From: Pseudomonas sp. 2FG
GTDB lineage: Bacteria > Pseudomonadota > Gammaproteobacteria > Pseudomonadales > Pseudomonadaceae
DNA length: 64,000 nucleotides
NCBI RefSeq assembly: GCF_005502935.1
Contig: NZ_SCMP01000010.1
Coordinates: 124,001-188,000, forward strand
Direction of reading: 5' to 3'
In this document: positions 24,179-33,847 of the stretch, one piece after another
Layout of the letters: each line of letters opens with the position of its first letter
Position numbering within the stretch: the stretch's first letter is position 1
Position numbers and translations under genes: made by a program
Notes under the pieces: generated by a model
The model's database searches: none
What the model saw: only the letters and a program-made list of their open reading frames with translations
What the model was told of the DNA's origin: nothing

Positions 24179-26239
24179 ATGGCTTTCGAAGCACTGTTCC
24201 AGCCGATCCAGATCGGTAAACTGACCATCCGCAACCGCGTCCTCAGTACCGCGCACGCCGAGGTGTATGCCACCGATGGCGGCATGACCACCGAGCGCTA
24301 CATCAAGTATTACGAGGAGAAGGCCAAGGGCGGTATCGGTCTGGCCATTTGCGGCGGCTCCTCGGTCGTGGCCATCGACAGCCCGCAGGAGTGGTGGAGC
24401 TCGGTGAACCTGTCCACCGACCGGATCATCCCGCACTTCCAGAATCTGGCCGACGCCATGCACAAGCACGGCGCCAAGATCATGATCCAGATTACCCACA
24501 TGGGCCGTCGCTCGCGCTGGGACGGCTTCAACTGGCCGACCCTGATGTCGCCGTCTGGCATCCGTGAACCGGTGCACCGCGCCACCTGCAAGACCATAGA
24601 GCCGGAAGAAATCTGGCGGGTGATCGGCAATTTCGCCCAGGCGGCCCGGCGCGCCAAGGCCGGTGGCCTGGACGGCGTCGAGCTGTCCGCCGTGCACCAG
24701 CACATGATCGACCAGTTCTGGTCGCCACGGGTGAACAAGCGCACCGACGAGTGGGGCGGCAGCTTCGAGGGCCGTATGCGCTTCGGCCTGGAAGTGCTCA
24801 AGGCGGTGCGTAAAGAAGTCGGCGACGACTTCGTGGTCGGCATGCGCCTGTGCGGCGACGAGTTCCACCCGGACGGCCTCAGCCATGAGGACATGAAGCA
24901 GATCGCCAAGTACTACGACGACACCGGCATGCTCGATTTTATTGGGGTCGTCGGTTCCGGCTGCGACACCCATAACACCCTGGCCAACGTCATCCCGAAC
25001 ATGAGCTACCCGCCGGAGCCGTTCCTGCATCTGGCCGCCGGGATCAAGGAAGTGGTGACGGTGCCGGTGCTGCACGCGCAGAACATCAAGGACCCGAACC
25101 AGGCCACGCGCATCCTCGAAGGCGGCTATGTCGACATGGTCGGCATGACCCGCGCGCACATCGCCGACCCGCATTTCATCGCCAAGATCAAGATGGGCCA
25201 GGTCGACCAGATCAAGCAGTGCGTCGGTGCCAACTACTGCATCGACCGCCAGTACCAGGGCCTCGACGTGCTGTGCATCCAGAACGCCGCGACCTCCCGT
25301 GAATACATGGGCGTGCCGCACATCATCGAGAAAACCACCGGGGTGAAACGCAAGGTGGTGGTGGTCGGCGGTGGCCCGGCCGGGATGGAAGCCGCACGGG
25401 TGGCGGCCGAGCGTGGCCACGCCGTGACCCTGTTCGAGAAGAAGGACGCCCTCGGTGGGCAGATCACCACCGCTTCGAAGGCGCCGCAGCGTGACCAGAT
25501 CGCCGGTATCACCCGCTGGTATCAGCTGGAGCTGGCGCGTTTGAAGATCGACCTGCGCCTGGGCACCGCGGCAGACCCGGCAACCATCCTCGACCTGCGT
25601 CCGGATGTGGTGGTGCTGGCCAACGGCGGGCATCCGTTCCTCGAGCAGAACGAACACTGGGGCGCTGCCGATGGCCTGGTGGTGAGCAGCTGGGACGTGC
25701 TCGACGGCAAGGTCGCGCCGGGCAAGAACGTGCTGGTCTACGACACCATCTGCGAATTCGGCGGCGTGTCGGTGGCGGACTTCCTCGCCGACAAAGGCGC
25801 CCAGGTCGAGATCGTCACCGACGACATCAAACCGGGCGTGGCCGTCGGCGGCACCTCGTTCCCGACCTTCTACCGCAGCATGTACCCGAAAGAAGTGATC
25901 ATGACCGGCGACATGATGCTGGATAAGGTCTACCGCGAGGGCGACAAGCTGGTCGCGGTGCTCGAGAACGAATACACCGGCGCCAAGGAAGAGCGGGTGA
26001 TCGACCAGGTGGTGATCGAAAACGGCGTGCGCCCCGACGAGGAAATCTACTACGCGCTCAAAGCCGGCTCGCGCAACAACGGCCAAATCGATGTCGAGGC
26101 CCTGTTCGCCATCCAGCCGCAGCCGTGTCTGAGTGAGCCGGGCGAGGGTTACCTGCTGTTCCGCATCGGTGACTGTGTGGCCCAGCGCAATACCCATGCG
26201 GCGATTTATGACGCCATACGGCTGTGTAAGGATTTTTAA
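24179..26239 (+). CDS. dgcA: Dimethylglycine demethylase subunit DgcA
   Basis: Flavoprotein of 686 aa that demethylates dimethylglycine to sarcosine. It has the trimethylamine-dehydrogenase/dienoyl-CoA-reductase layout: N-terminal FMN TIM barrel (FQPIQIGKLTIRNRVLSTAH), a cysteine cluster for [4Fe-4S] near residues 350-370 (CVGANYC and LCIQNAA), then a Rossmann domain with VVVVGGGPAGMEAARVAAERG. Ribosome site GAGGT before ATG 24179. It is followed by dgcB and the ETF pair, the expected electron route. Confidence 0.95.
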   Translation: MAFEALFQPIQIGKLTIRNRVLSTAHAEVYATDGGMTTERYIKYYEEKAKGGIGLAICGGSSVVAIDSPQEWWSSVNLSTDRIIPHFQNLADAMHKHGAKIMIQITHMGRRSRWDGFNWPTLMSPSGIREPVHRATCKTIEPEEIWRVIGNFAQAARRAKAGGLDGVELSAVHQHMIDQFWSPRVNKRTDEWGGSFEGRMRFGLEVLKAVRKEVGDDFVVGMRLCGDEFHPDGLSHEDMKQIAKYYDDTGMLDFIGVVGSGCDTHNTLANVIPNMSYPPEPFLHLAAGIKEVVTVPVLHAQNIKDPNQATRILEGGYVDMVGMTRAHIADPHFIAKIKMGQVDQIKQCVGANYCIDRQYQGLDVLCIQNAATSREYMGVPHIIEKTTGVKRKVVVVGGGPAGMEAARVAAERGHAVTLFEKKDALGGQITTASKAPQRDQIAGITRWYQLELARLKIDLRLGTAADPATILDLRPDVVVLANGGHPFLEQNEHWGAADGLVVSSWDVLDGKVAPGKNVLVYDTICEFGGVSVADFLADKGAQVEIVTDDIKPGVAVGGTSFPTFYRSMYPKEVIMTGDMMLDKVYREGDKLVAVLENEYTGAKEERVIDQVVIENGVRPDEEIYYALKAGSRNNGQIDVEALFAIQPQPCLSEPGEGYLLFRIGDCVAQRNTHAAIYDAIRLCKDF

Positions 26240-26247
26240 GCCTGTCT

Positions 26248-26270
26248 CCCCTCTCCCTCCGGGAGAGGGG
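26248..26270. repeat. CCCCTCTCCC hairpin between dgcA and dgcB
   Basis: CCCCTCTCCC pairs perfectly (10 bp) with GGGAGAGGGG around a 3-nt loop, 8 nt after the dgcA stop. It is the third member of the hairpin family at 19184 and 23482. No T-tract follows, so it is more likely an mRNA-stability or attenuation element than a terminator. Confidence 0.75.
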
Positions 26271-26314
26271 ACTTGTCCTGCGTTGCTTTCACGGTCCCGC
26301 GAAGGAGACCAACG

Positions 26315-28300
26315 ATGTTGAACACCATTCTCCCTATTCTGCTGTTCACCGCCCTGGCGCTGGCCGTCATCGGCGCGGTGAAGCGCATATTGCTGTGGAA
26401 TCAGGGCCGGGCCTCGAAGGTCGACCTGATCGGCGGCCTGCTGGCGATGCCCAGGCGCTACCTGGTCGATCTGCACCATGTGGTCGAGCGCGACAAATAC
26501 ATGTCCAAGACCCACGTGGCAACGGCCGGCGGCTTCGTGCTGGCGGCGCTGCTGGCGGTCATCGTGCATGGCTTCGGCCTGCATAACCGCATCCTCGGTT
26601 TCGCCCTGCTGGCGGCCACCAGCTTGATGTTCGTCGGCGCGCTGTTCGTGGCCAGGCGTCGGCGCAATCCGCCGGCCCGGCTGTCGAAAGGACCCTGGAG
26701 CCGGCTGCCGAAAAGCCTGATGGCGTTCTCGCTGAGCTTCTTTATCGCCACCCTGCCGGTGGCCGGCATTCTCCCGGAAGACTTCGGTGGCTGGCTGCTG
26801 GCCGCAGTGCTGGCCCTTGGCGTGGCCTGGGGTGTGTCGGAAATGTTCCTCGGCATGACCTGGGGCGGGCCGATGAAGCACGCCTTCGCCGGTGCCCTGC
26901 ACCTGGCCTGGCACCGCCGCGCCGAGCGCTTCGGGGGTGGCCGCTCGACCGGCCTGAAGCCGCTGGATCTGAGCGATCCGAGCGCGCCCTTGGGCGTGGA
27001 GAAACCCAAGGACTTCACCTGGAATCAACTGCTTGGTTTCGACGCCTGCGTGCAATGTGGCAAGTGCGAAGCCGCCTGCCCGGCGTTCGCCGCCGGCCAG
27101 CCGCTGAATCCGAAGAAGCTGATCCAGGACATGGTCGTCGGCCTGGCCGGCGGTAGCGATGCCAAGTTTGCCGGCAGCCCCTATCCATCATTAGACGGCA
27201 GGGGCATCCCTCTCGGCGAGCACAGCGGCGGCCCGCACCTGCCGATCGTGTCCCTGCAAGGCAAGGCGCTGGTGGACGCCGAGACCCTCTGGTCCTGCAC
27301 CACCTGCCGTGCCTGCGTTGAGGAATGCCCGATGATGATCGAGCACGTCGATGCCATAGTCGACATGCGCCGCCACCTGACCCTGGAAAAAGGCGCGACG
27401 CCGAACAAGGGCGCCGAGGTGCTGGACAACCTGATCGCCACCGACAACCCCGGCGGCTTCGCCCCTGGCGGGCGGATGAACTGGGCGGCGGACCTGAACC
27501 TCGAGCTGCTGAGCGAGAAGCAGAGCGCCGACGTGCTGTTCTGGGTCGGCGATGGCGCCTTCGATATGCGCAATCAAAGAACCCTGCGCGCCTTCGTCAA
27601 AGTGCTCAAGGCCGCCAACGTCGACTTCGCCGTGCTCGGCCTGGAAGAGCGCGACAGCGGCGACGTGGCCCGTCGTCTGGGCGACGAGGCGACCTTCCAG
27701 CAACTGGCCAAACGCAATATCGAGACAATGGCCAAGTACCGTTTCAAACGCATCGTCAGCTGCGATCCGCACAGCTTCCATGTGCTGAAAAACGAATATG
27801 GGGCGCTGGGTGGCAACTATGAAGTGCTGCACCACAGCACCTATATCGCCGAGCTGATCGCCGCCAAACAGCTCAACCTCGGCACTCATAAAGGCGGCAG
27901 CGTGACCTATCACGACCCCTGCTACCTCGGCCGCTACAACGGTGAATACGAGGCGCCGCGCGAGGTGCTGCGCGCCCTCGGGATCGAGGTGAAGGAGATG
28001 GAGCGTTCCGGCTTCCGCTCGCGTTGCTGCGGCGGTGGCGGTGGCGCACCTATCACCGACATCCCCGGCAAGCAGCGGATTCCCGATATGCGCATGGTCG
28101 ATATCAAGGAAACCGGCGCCGAACTGGTAGCGGTCGGTTGCCCGCAATGCACGGCGATGCTCGAAGGCGTGGTCGAGCCACGGCCGCAGATCAAGGACAT
28201 CGCCGAGCTGGTGGCCGATGTACTGATCGACGGGGCGCCAAGCGCACCGGCCAAGCTCGCTCCTACGACGAGCATTGCGTTTTCGGAGGCCCGCCCATGA
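26315..28300 (+). CDS. dgcB: Dimethylglycine demethylase subunit DgcB (iron-sulfur)
   Basis: Membrane-linked iron-sulfur electron carrier of 661 aa. The N-terminal ~190 residues hold about five hydrophobic segments. Two ferredoxin motifs follow: CVQCGKCEAACP from C245 and CTTCRACVEECP from C328. The C-terminal half has two CCG-type cysteine domains, ending with CCGGGGG and VGCPQCTAML, as in heterodisulfide-reductase D subunits. Start ATG 26315 has AAGGAG upstream; the 14 codons above it are not needed. It overlaps etfA by 4 nt. Confidence 0.94.
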   Translation: MLNTILPILLFTALALAVIGAVKRILLWNQGRASKVDLIGGLLAMPRRYLVDLHHVVERDKYMSKTHVATAGGFVLAALLAVIVHGFGLHNRILGFALLAATSLMFVGALFVARRRRNPPARLSKGPWSRLPKSLMAFSLSFFIATLPVAGILPEDFGGWLLAAVLALGVAWGVSEMFLGMTWGGPMKHAFAGALHLAWHRRAERFGGGRSTGLKPLDLSDPSAPLGVEKPKDFTWNQLLGFDACVQCGKCEAACPAFAAGQPLNPKKLIQDMVVGLAGGSDAKFAGSPYPSLDGRGIPLGEHSGGPHLPIVSLQGKALVDAETLWSCTTCRACVEECPMMIEHVDAIVDMRRHLTLEKGATPNKGAEVLDNLIATDNPGGFAPGGRMNWAADLNLELLSEKQSADVLFWVGDGAFDMRNQRTLRAFVKVLKAANVDFAVLGLEERDSGDVARRLGDEATFQQLAKRNIETMAKYRFKRIVSCDPHSFHVLKNEYGALGGNYEVLHHSTYIAELIAAKQLNLGTHKGGSVTYHDPCYLGRYNGEYEAPREVLRALGIEVKEMERSGFRSRCCGGGGGAPITDIPGKQRIPDMRMVDIKETGAELVAVGCPQCTAMLEGVVEPRPQIKDIAELVADVLIDGAPSAPAKLAPTTSIAFSEARP

Positions 28301-29520
28301 GCGACATCATCCGCCGTGACCCGCGGGCCGAATGGATCGCGCGTAACCGCCTGCACCCGCTGCATGCGGCCATGCAGCGCAGCGAAACCAGCTGGATGGG
28401 CCCCAATGGGCTGATCCGCAAGAACCCCCATGCGGTCGGTTTCATCGGCCCCAACGGGATCAAACGGATCGACCGCAGCGGCGCCCAGCAGGGTGGCGCG
28501 AGCAAGCGCGCGACCCAGGCCGCCGTGGTTCAGCTGCCGCTGCACGTCATCGCCCAACCGCGCTTCCACATAGTGGTGGTGCCGGACATGGTCGGTGGCC
28601 GGCTGACCAGCCACGACCGCGACCTGCTGGGCCTGGCCCGCAAGTTGGCGGGCAACGACGGCTCGGTGTTGGCGGTGGTGTTCGGCGAACACAAGGAAAC
28701 CCGCTTCGATGTCGCCGGTGTCGACCGCCTGCTGCAGCTCGAGGGCGCGGAATATGCCGGTTATGCACCGGAGCAGCAGGTCCAGGCGCTCGGCGCCGTG
28801 GAGCGGCAGTTCCAGCCGCGCCACTGGTTGCTGCCGGACAGCCGCACTGGCGGCGCCGAACTCGGTCGGCGCCTCGCCGCGCTCCTGGGCGAACGCCCGG
28901 CGACGCGGGTCTGGCAGGTCACCGATGAACAGTGCATCGGCCGTGCCGGTGCCGGCCGCGAAGACCTGCTGCGGCCGTTGACGCGGCTGATCCTGGCGGC
29001 CAGCGAATGTGCCGAGCCGGTCAGCGATACGCGCCATGAAGTGCTGTCGGTCGCGTTGGCGCAGCCCGTCGCGCGCAGCCTGCCGCGCATCGAGGATCTC
29101 GGCGCGGTGGCGGTCGACCCGGCGGCGACGCCGATGGCCGAGGCCGAATTCATCCTCTCCGGCGGTAACGGCGTGAAGGATTGGGCGCTGTTCCACCGCG
29201 CCGCCGAGGCTCTCGGCGCCACCGAGGGTGCCTCACGGGTGGCGGTGGACGATGGCCACATGGTGCGGAATCGCCAGGTCGGCGCGACCGGCACCTGGGT
29301 CACCGCGCGGGTCTATCTGGCGGTCGGGATTTCCGGCGCGATCCAGCACCTGCAAGGCATAGGTGGCTGCGACAAAGTCGTGGCGATCAACCTCGACCCC
29401 GGCTGCGACATGATCAAACGCGCCGATCTGGCGGTGATCGGTGATTCCGCCGCGATCCTCAGCGCGCTGATCCAGCGGGTGGCCGACTACCGTGCGGGAG
29501 ACAAACGCGATGCCGCATAA
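28297..29520 (+). CDS. etfA: Electron transfer flavoprotein alpha subunit (betaine-operon type)
   Basis: The 407-aa protein, longer than the usual ~310 aa, has an N-terminal extension of about 90 residues (RRDPRAEWIARNRLHPLH) and a standard ETF-alpha FAD domain at the end: GATGTWVTARVYLAVGISGA, INLDPGCDMIKRADLAVIGD. It should accept electrons from DgcAB and pass them to an ETF dehydrogenase. ATG 28297 overlaps the dgcB stop (ATGA). It is distinct from the housekeeping ETF by its length and context. Confidence 0.92.
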   Translation: MSDIIRRDPRAEWIARNRLHPLHAAMQRSETSWMGPNGLIRKNPHAVGFIGPNGIKRIDRSGAQQGGASKRATQAAVVQLPLHVIAQPRFHIVVVPDMVGGRLTSHDRDLLGLARKLAGNDGSVLAVVFGEHKETRFDVAGVDRLLQLEGAEYAGYAPEQQVQALGAVERQFQPRHWLLPDSRTGGAELGRRLAALLGERPATRVWQVTDEQCIGRAGAGREDLLRPLTRLILAASECAEPVSDTRHEVLSVALAQPVARSLPRIEDLGAVAVDPAATPMAEAEFILSGGNGVKDWALFHRAAEALGATEGASRVAVDDGHMVRNRQVGATGTWVTARVYLAVGISGAIQHLQGIGGCDKVVAINLDPGCDMIKRADLAVIGDSAAILSALIQRVADYRAGDKRDAA

Positions 29521-30289
29521 CAGCTTGAATATCATCGCCCTGGTGTCCGTCGGCGCGCATCCCACCTCGGGTCGCGCTCGCCGCGCCGAACAGGATGCCC
29601 GCGCGGTCGAACTGGGCCTGCGTCTGGCCGGCGAGCGACTGCAGGTGCTGCACGCCGGCGATACCCAGGAAGAGGCGCTGCGCGCTTACCTGGGCATGGG
29701 CCTGGCGGAACTCAGCGTGCTCGAGCAACCGCGCGGCGCCGACGCCTTGCCGGTGCTGGCGAGCTATCTGCGCGAGTCCGGGGCCCAGCTTGTACTCACG
29801 GGTAGCCAGGCGGAAACCGGCGAAGGCTCGGGGATGCTGCCGTTCCTGCTGGCGGAACAGCTCGGCTGGCCGCTGGTGGTCGGGCTGGCGGAAGTGGAGC
29901 GCGTCGAGAACGGCGTCGCCCAGGTGCTGCAAGCCTTGCCGCGCGGCCAGCGGCGGCGTTTGCGGGTGCGTCTGCCGTTTCTCGCCAGTGTCGATAACGC
30001 GGCGCCGAGCGCTCGGCAAAGTGCCTTCGGCCCTGCCCGGCGCGGCGTGCTGAAGGCCGAAGAGGTCGAGGTGATAGACGATGCCTTGCTCGCCACCGCG
30101 CAGTTCCAGCCGGCCCGGCCACGGCCCAAACGCCTCAAGGTGATCAAGGCGAAAACCGGTGCCGAGCGGATGAAAGCCGCCACGGCCAAGGCCGCGGGCG
30201 GTGGTGGGCAAGTGCTGAAAGACCTCAGCCCGCAAGACGGCGCCGAAGCCATCTTCAAACTGCTGTTGGAAGAGGGCGTGCTGCGCTAG
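29510..30289 (+). CDS. etfB: Electron transfer flavoprotein beta subunit (betaine-operon type)
   Basis: The 259-aa partner of the preceding gene. It has the ETF-beta fold: IIALVSVGAHP at the N-terminus, DARAVELGLRLAGERLQVLHAG, GSGMLPFLLAEQLGWPLVVGL and a C-terminal basic linker (PRPKRLKVIKAK). Start ATG 29510 with GGGAG overlaps etfA by 11 nt. Last gene of the dgc operon. Confidence 0.9.
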   Translation: MPHNSLNIIALVSVGAHPTSGRARRAEQDARAVELGLRLAGERLQVLHAGDTQEEALRAYLGMGLAELSVLEQPRGADALPVLASYLRESGAQLVLTGSQAETGEGSGMLPFLLAEQLGWPLVVGLAEVERVENGVAQVLQALPRGQRRRLRVRLPFLASVDNAAPSARQSAFGPARRGVLKAEEVEVIDDALLATAQFQPARPRPKRLKVIKAKTGAERMKAATAKAAGGGGQVLKDLSPQDGAEAIFKLLLEEGVLR

Positions 30290-30317
30290 TGAGCCAACCC
30301 GCTCCTACGAAGAGCTA

Positions 30318-30364
30318 AGGCCCTGTGTGCTGACCGTCATTTTTGAGACGGCACACCGGGGCCT
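30318..30364. terminator. Imperfect hairpin between convergent genes
   Basis: AAGGCCCTGTGTG near 30318 pairs imperfectly with CACACCGGGGCCTT ending at 30364, with TTTTTG in the loop. It overlaps the end of the small minus-strand gene and lies 29 nt after etfB, so it may stop both transcripts. Confidence 0.45.
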
Positions 30365-30528
30365 TGCTGGGCCCAGTACAGCTGCTTGTGCCCGCGCGCC
30401 TGGTAGGCCTGGGCCAGGCTTAGCGCCTCTTCCTGGCTGTGGCCGCGGCTGACGACAAACTCATTGCCGTTATCGTCCAGGCGCAGCAGGCACCAGTCGC
30501 GGGTCGGATCCTGAGGCGTGTGCCGCAT
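30337..30528 (-). CDS. Small conserved-looking hypothetical protein (63 aa)
   Basis: A 63-residue protein with AGGTGG 9 nt before ATG 30528. The sequence (WCLLRLDDNGNEFVVSRGHSQEEAL, then AQAYQARGHKQLYWAQQ) has the balanced composition of a real protein and resembles a SPOR-like alpha/beta fold, but I cannot place it in a family. No membrane segment. Convergent with etfB. A homologous small gene beside the dgc cluster in other pseudomonads would confirm it. Confidence 0.65.
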   Translation of the reverse strand: MRHTPQDPTRDWCLLRLDDNGNEFVVSRGHSQEEALSLAQAYQARGHKQLYWAQQGPGVPSQK

Positions 30529-30663
30529 GGCGTTATTCCACCTCTCTGCTTGGCCGGCCGCCCCGGCGCCGGCCCTCTACCGCTTTATGCTCAGTATGGG
30601 TGCTGCCGGTGCTGCCGGCGCATGGCCTACGCTTGTTCATAACCAACTCAACGAGGTTTGAGC

Positions 30664-31638
30664 GTGCGTGCAGAGCGTGGGTGGCTCCTCCCTTTATGGT
30701 TGCTGCTGATCGCCGTTTCCGGTTGCGAGCGCGAGGGCAGCCCGACCCTGCTCGGCACCCTGGAGTGGGACCGGGTCAGCCTGCCGGCCGAAGCCTCGGA
30801 AACCATCCTCGCCTGGCATACCGTCGAGGGCGAGCGGGTGCAGGCCGGTCAGCTGTTGCTGGAGCTCGACCCGCGCCGCCAGGACGCGCGCATCGCCCAG
30901 GCCCAGGGCGAGGTCGCGCAGGCGCAGGCGCGGCTGCGCGAGCTGAGCAATGGCCCCAGGCCGGAGGCCCGCGAGGCGGTCGCGGCGCTCCTGCTCGGTC
31001 GGCGTGCCTCCCAGACCGTCGCCGAACAGGACTTCGATCGTAGCGAAAAGCTCTACCAGCGCGGTCTGCTGGCTATCGCCGAGTTGGATAAGGCCCGCGC
31101 CAACCGCGACCAGGCGCGCGCGCAGCAGGCCAATGTCGCCGCCCTACTGCGCGAGCTGAGGAGCGGCAGCCGGGTGGAACAGCTCGAGCAGGCGGCTGCA
31201 GCACTGGCGGCCGCCCAAGGCAACCTGGCGCAACTGCAGGTCGGGCGCCAGCACCTGAGCCTGCGCGCGCCGCGTGCCGGGCGGGTCGACTCCTTGCCGT
31301 TCAAGCCCGGCGACCAGCCGCCGCAAGGCGCCACCCTGGTCAGTCTGCTGGTGGGCGAGGCGCCCTATGCGCGGGTGTTCGTGCCGGCCTCCCAGCGCAG
31401 CGCCTTGCACATCGGCGAGTCGCTGCGGGTGAGGGTCGAGGGCAGCGCCGAGCCCTTCGCCGCCAGGGTGCGCAGCATCAGCAGCGAAGCTAGTTTCACC
31501 CCGTACTTCGCCCTGACCGGTGATGACGCCAGCCGCCTGGTCTACCGCGCCGAGTTGCTGCTGGAGGGCGAGGCGGCGCGGCAGCTGCCGGCAGGTCTGC
31601 CGCTGAGCGCCGAGCGGATAGTCGATGAACGCCCCTGA
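30664..31638 (+). CDS. HlyD-family periplasmic adaptor lipoprotein
   Basis: Membrane-fusion subunit of an ABC-2 exporter. GTG 30664 (GAGG 7 nt upstream) gives a 324-aa protein with a lipobox LIAVSGC, lipoyl-like half motifs (SETILAWHTVEGERVQAGQLL and LRAPRAGRVDSLPFKPGD) and a long alanine/glutamine-rich coiled coil between them (about residues 75-185). This matches the YbhG/YhiI layout. It overlaps the ATPase gene by 14 nt, so the three genes form one operon. Cargo is unknown; drugs or lipophilic compounds are typical for the class. Confidence 0.9.
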   Translation: MRAERGWLLPLWLLLIAVSGCEREGSPTLLGTLEWDRVSLPAEASETILAWHTVEGERVQAGQLLLELDPRRQDARIAQAQGEVAQAQARLRELSNGPRPEAREAVAALLLGRRASQTVAEQDFDRSEKLYQRGLLAIAELDKARANRDQARAQQANVAALLRELRSGSRVEQLEQAAAALAAAQGNLAQLQVGRQHLSLRAPRAGRVDSLPFKPGDQPPQGATLVSLLVGEAPYARVFVPASQRSALHIGESLRVRVEGSAEPFAARVRSISSEASFTPYFALTGDDASRLVYRAELLLEGEAARQLPAGLPLSAERIVDERP

Positions 31639-32578
31639 GCCGGCGCCGGTGATCCTGGCGCGCGGGCTGAGCAAACGCTTCGGAGCGCTGACCGCGGTCG
31701 ATCGCCTCGACCTCAAGGTCCAGCGTGCCGAGGTGTTCGGCTTTCTCGGCCCGAATGGCAGCGGCAAGTCCACCAGCATCCGCATGCTCTGCGGCCTGCT
31801 GCGGCCCAGCGCCGGCGAGATCGAGGTGCTGGGCTGCCAGATCCCCCGCGATGCCGAGGCGTTGAAGCGGCGCATCGGCTACATGACGCAGAAGTTCTCG
31901 CTCTATGACGACCTCAGCGTCGGCGAGAACCTGCAATTCCTCGCCAGCGTCCACGGCCTGTCGAAGGCCGCCAGCCGCCAGCGCATCGAGGAGTTGCTGG
32001 AGCGCTATTGGCTCGGCGAGCTGACCCGGCAGTTGGCCGGCACCCTCAGTGGCGGCCAGCGGCAGCGCCTGGCCCTGGCCGCGGCGGTGCTGCACCAGCC
32101 GGATCTGTTGCTGCTCGACGAGCCGACCAGCGCGGTCGACCCGCAGTCGCGCCGGGAGTTCTGGGATTCGCTGTTTGAGCTGGCCGACGCCGGCACCACG
32201 CTGCTGGTGTCCACCCATTACATGGACGAGGCCGAGCGCTGCACGCGCCTGGGCATCCTCGACGGCGGCCGGTTGGTGGCCGACGGCAGCCCGCGTGAGC
32301 TGATGGCGCAGTTGCCCGGGCGGCCCTTCCTGGTCGAGTGCAGCCAGCCCCGTCAGGCGCAGCTCGCCCTTAGGGGCACGCCGGGCGTGCTCGCCCAGGC
32401 GCAGATCGGCGCCAGCCTGCGGGTGCTCAGCGGCGCCGCCGACGGCCGCGAACTGATCACCCGGCGCTTGCAGGAGCAGGGCCTGCAGGCGCGGGTGGTG
32501 GAGACCGAACCGAATCTGGAGGACGTCTTCGTCGCCGTCACCCAGCGCCCGGCGCCACCCGGGCGGGAGGGCGGATGA
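31625..32578 (+). CDS. ABC exporter ATP-binding protein
   Basis: A single nucleotide-binding domain of 317 aa: Walker [11 protein letters not shown]-loop [17 protein letters not shown], signature [14 protein letters not shown], Walker [13 protein letters not shown], and H-loop [11 protein letters not shown]. The CcmA/YbhF type pairs with ABC-2 permeases. Only one ATPase domain is present, against two in YbhF, so it would function as a homodimer. Overlaps both neighbours (14 and 4 nt). Confidence 0.92.
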   Translation: MNAPEPAPVILARGLSKRFGALTAVDRLDLKVQRAEVFGFLGPNGSGKSTSIRMLCGLLRPSAGEIEVLGCQIPRDAEALKRRIGYMTQKFSLYDDLSVGENLQFLASVHGLSKAASRQRIEELLERYWLGELTRQLAGTLSGGQRQRLALAAAVLHQPDLLLLDEPTSAVDPQSRREFWDSLFELADAGTTLLVSTHYMDEAERCTRLGILDGGRLVADGSPRELMAQLPGRPFLVECSQPRQAQLALRGTPGVLAQAQIGASLRVLSGAADGRELITRRLQEQGLQARVVETEPNLEDVFVAVTQRPAPPGREGG

Positions 32579-33699
32579 ACCTGCGGCGGATCCTCGCCAT
32601 AGTGCGCAAGGAGTTGCGCCAGCTGCGCCGCGATCGGCTGACGTTCGCCATGATCGCCGGCATCCCGATCATCCAGCTGGTGCTGTTCGGCTACGCCATC
32701 AATATGGACGTGCGCGGGCTGGATGCGGCGGTGCTGGACCAAGCCAACAGCGCGCGCTCGCGCGAAGTGATCGCCGAGCTCGCCTCCAGCCGGGTGCTCG
32801 ACCTGCGCTACCGGCTCTCGAGCCCGCAGCAGATCGACCAGCTGCTGCGCCAGGGGCGGATCAGCGTGGCGCTGGTGGTGCCGGCGGATTTCGAGGCGCG
32901 CCTGGAGCGCGGGCCGACGCAGCGCCAGGGCCGCCCGTCGCAGAGTGGGCTGCTGCAGGAGCGCCGGCCGTTACAGCTGCTGGTGGATGGCTCGGATCAG
33001 ACGGTGCAGGCCGCGGCCCGCCAACTGGCGAATTACCCGCTGCCGAACTGGAGCCAGGCGGTGGGGGTCGAGGTGGTGAATTTCTACAATCCGGAGCGGG
33101 TGGCGGCACTGAACACGGTGCCGGGGCTGATCGGGGTGATCCTGACCATGACCCTGGTGATGTTCACCGCCATCACCCTGGTGCGTGAGCGCGAGCGCGG
33201 CAACCTGGAGATGCTGATCGCCACGCCGCTGTCGCCCTGGGAGCTGACCATCGGCAAGGTGCTGCCCTTCATCGCCATCGGCCTGGTGCAGATGAGCCTG
33301 GTGCTGCTGCTCGGCAAGGCGCTGTTCGCGGTGCCGGTGCGCGGCTCGCTGGGCGAGCTGTACCTGGCGACGCTGCTGTTCATAGTCGCCAGCCTGGGGC
33401 TTGGGGTATTTCTCTCGACCCTGGCGAAGACCCAGTTTCAGGCCATGCAGATGGCGTTCTTCACCTTCCTGCCGCAGATCCTGCTGTCCGGCTTCATGTT
33501 CCCCTTCGCCGGCATGCCCAGGCTCGCCCAGCAACTGGCCGAGCTGCTGCCCTTGACCCATTACCTGCGGCTGGCGCGCGGCATCATGCTGCGCGGCGCC
33601 GGGCTCGGCGAACTGTGGATCGAGGTGGCGGCGCTGGGGCTGTTTACTGTGCTGATGTTCAGCATCGCGGTGACCCGCGTGCATAAGCGCCTGGATTGA
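32575..33699 (+). CDS. ABC-2-type exporter permease (YhhJ/YbhR-like)
   Basis: A 374-aa permease with one N-terminal membrane helix, a large periplasmic domain (about residues 45-175) and five C-terminal helices. The family patterns RKELRQLRRDRLTFAMI and RERERGNLEMLIATPLSPWELTIGK are clear, as is LPQILLSGFMFPFAGMP. ATGA overlap with the ATPase gene. Only one permease gene is present, so the channel is presumably a homodimer. Confidence 0.92.
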   Translation: MNLRRILAIVRKELRQLRRDRLTFAMIAGIPIIQLVLFGYAINMDVRGLDAAVLDQANSARSREVIAELASSRVLDLRYRLSSPQQIDQLLRQGRISVALVVPADFEARLERGPTQRQGRPSQSGLLQERRPLQLLVDGSDQTVQAAARQLANYPLPNWSQAVGVEVVNFYNPERVAALNTVPGLIGVILTMTLVMFTAITLVRERERGNLEMLIATPLSPWELTIGKVLPFIAIGLVQMSLVLLLGKALFAVPVRGSLGELYLATLLFIVASLGLGVFLSTLAKTQFQAMQMAFFTFLPQILLSGFMFPFAGMPRLAQQLAELLPLTHYLRLARGIMLRGAGLGELWIEVAALGLFTVLMFSIAVTRVHKRLD

Positions 33700-33724
33700 G
33701 CGGGCGCCCTGAGAATGTAGGAGC

Positions 33725-33801
33725 GCGTAGGGCGTACTCGCGAAGCAGTACGCCATTTCGAACGGCGGACTGTTCGCTACGCTCCTGAGTCCGCCCTACG
33801 C
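33725..33801. repeat. REP-like double hairpin, copy B
   Basis: GCGTAGGGC at 33725 is mirrored by GCCCTACGC ending at 33801; inner hairpins GGCGTACT/AGTACGCC and GGCGGACT/AGTCCGCC are as in copy A but in the opposite orientation. It follows the exporter operon by 26 nt. Confidence 0.85.
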
Positions 33802-33847
33802 CCGGGAATTAATGTAGGAGCGAGCTCTGATCGCGATCGCGAGCAGC

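Noticed and set aside
23294..27055. A 1253-codon open frame on the minus strand opposite dgcA and dgcB
   Set aside because: It is antisense to three clear genes and rich in Gly, His, Ala and Val, the usual shadow of high-GC coding DNA. No ribosome site or domain.
29640..30258. Minus-strand frames opposite etfB as separate genes
   Set aside because: Shadows of etfB; they lack ribosome sites and conserved motifs.
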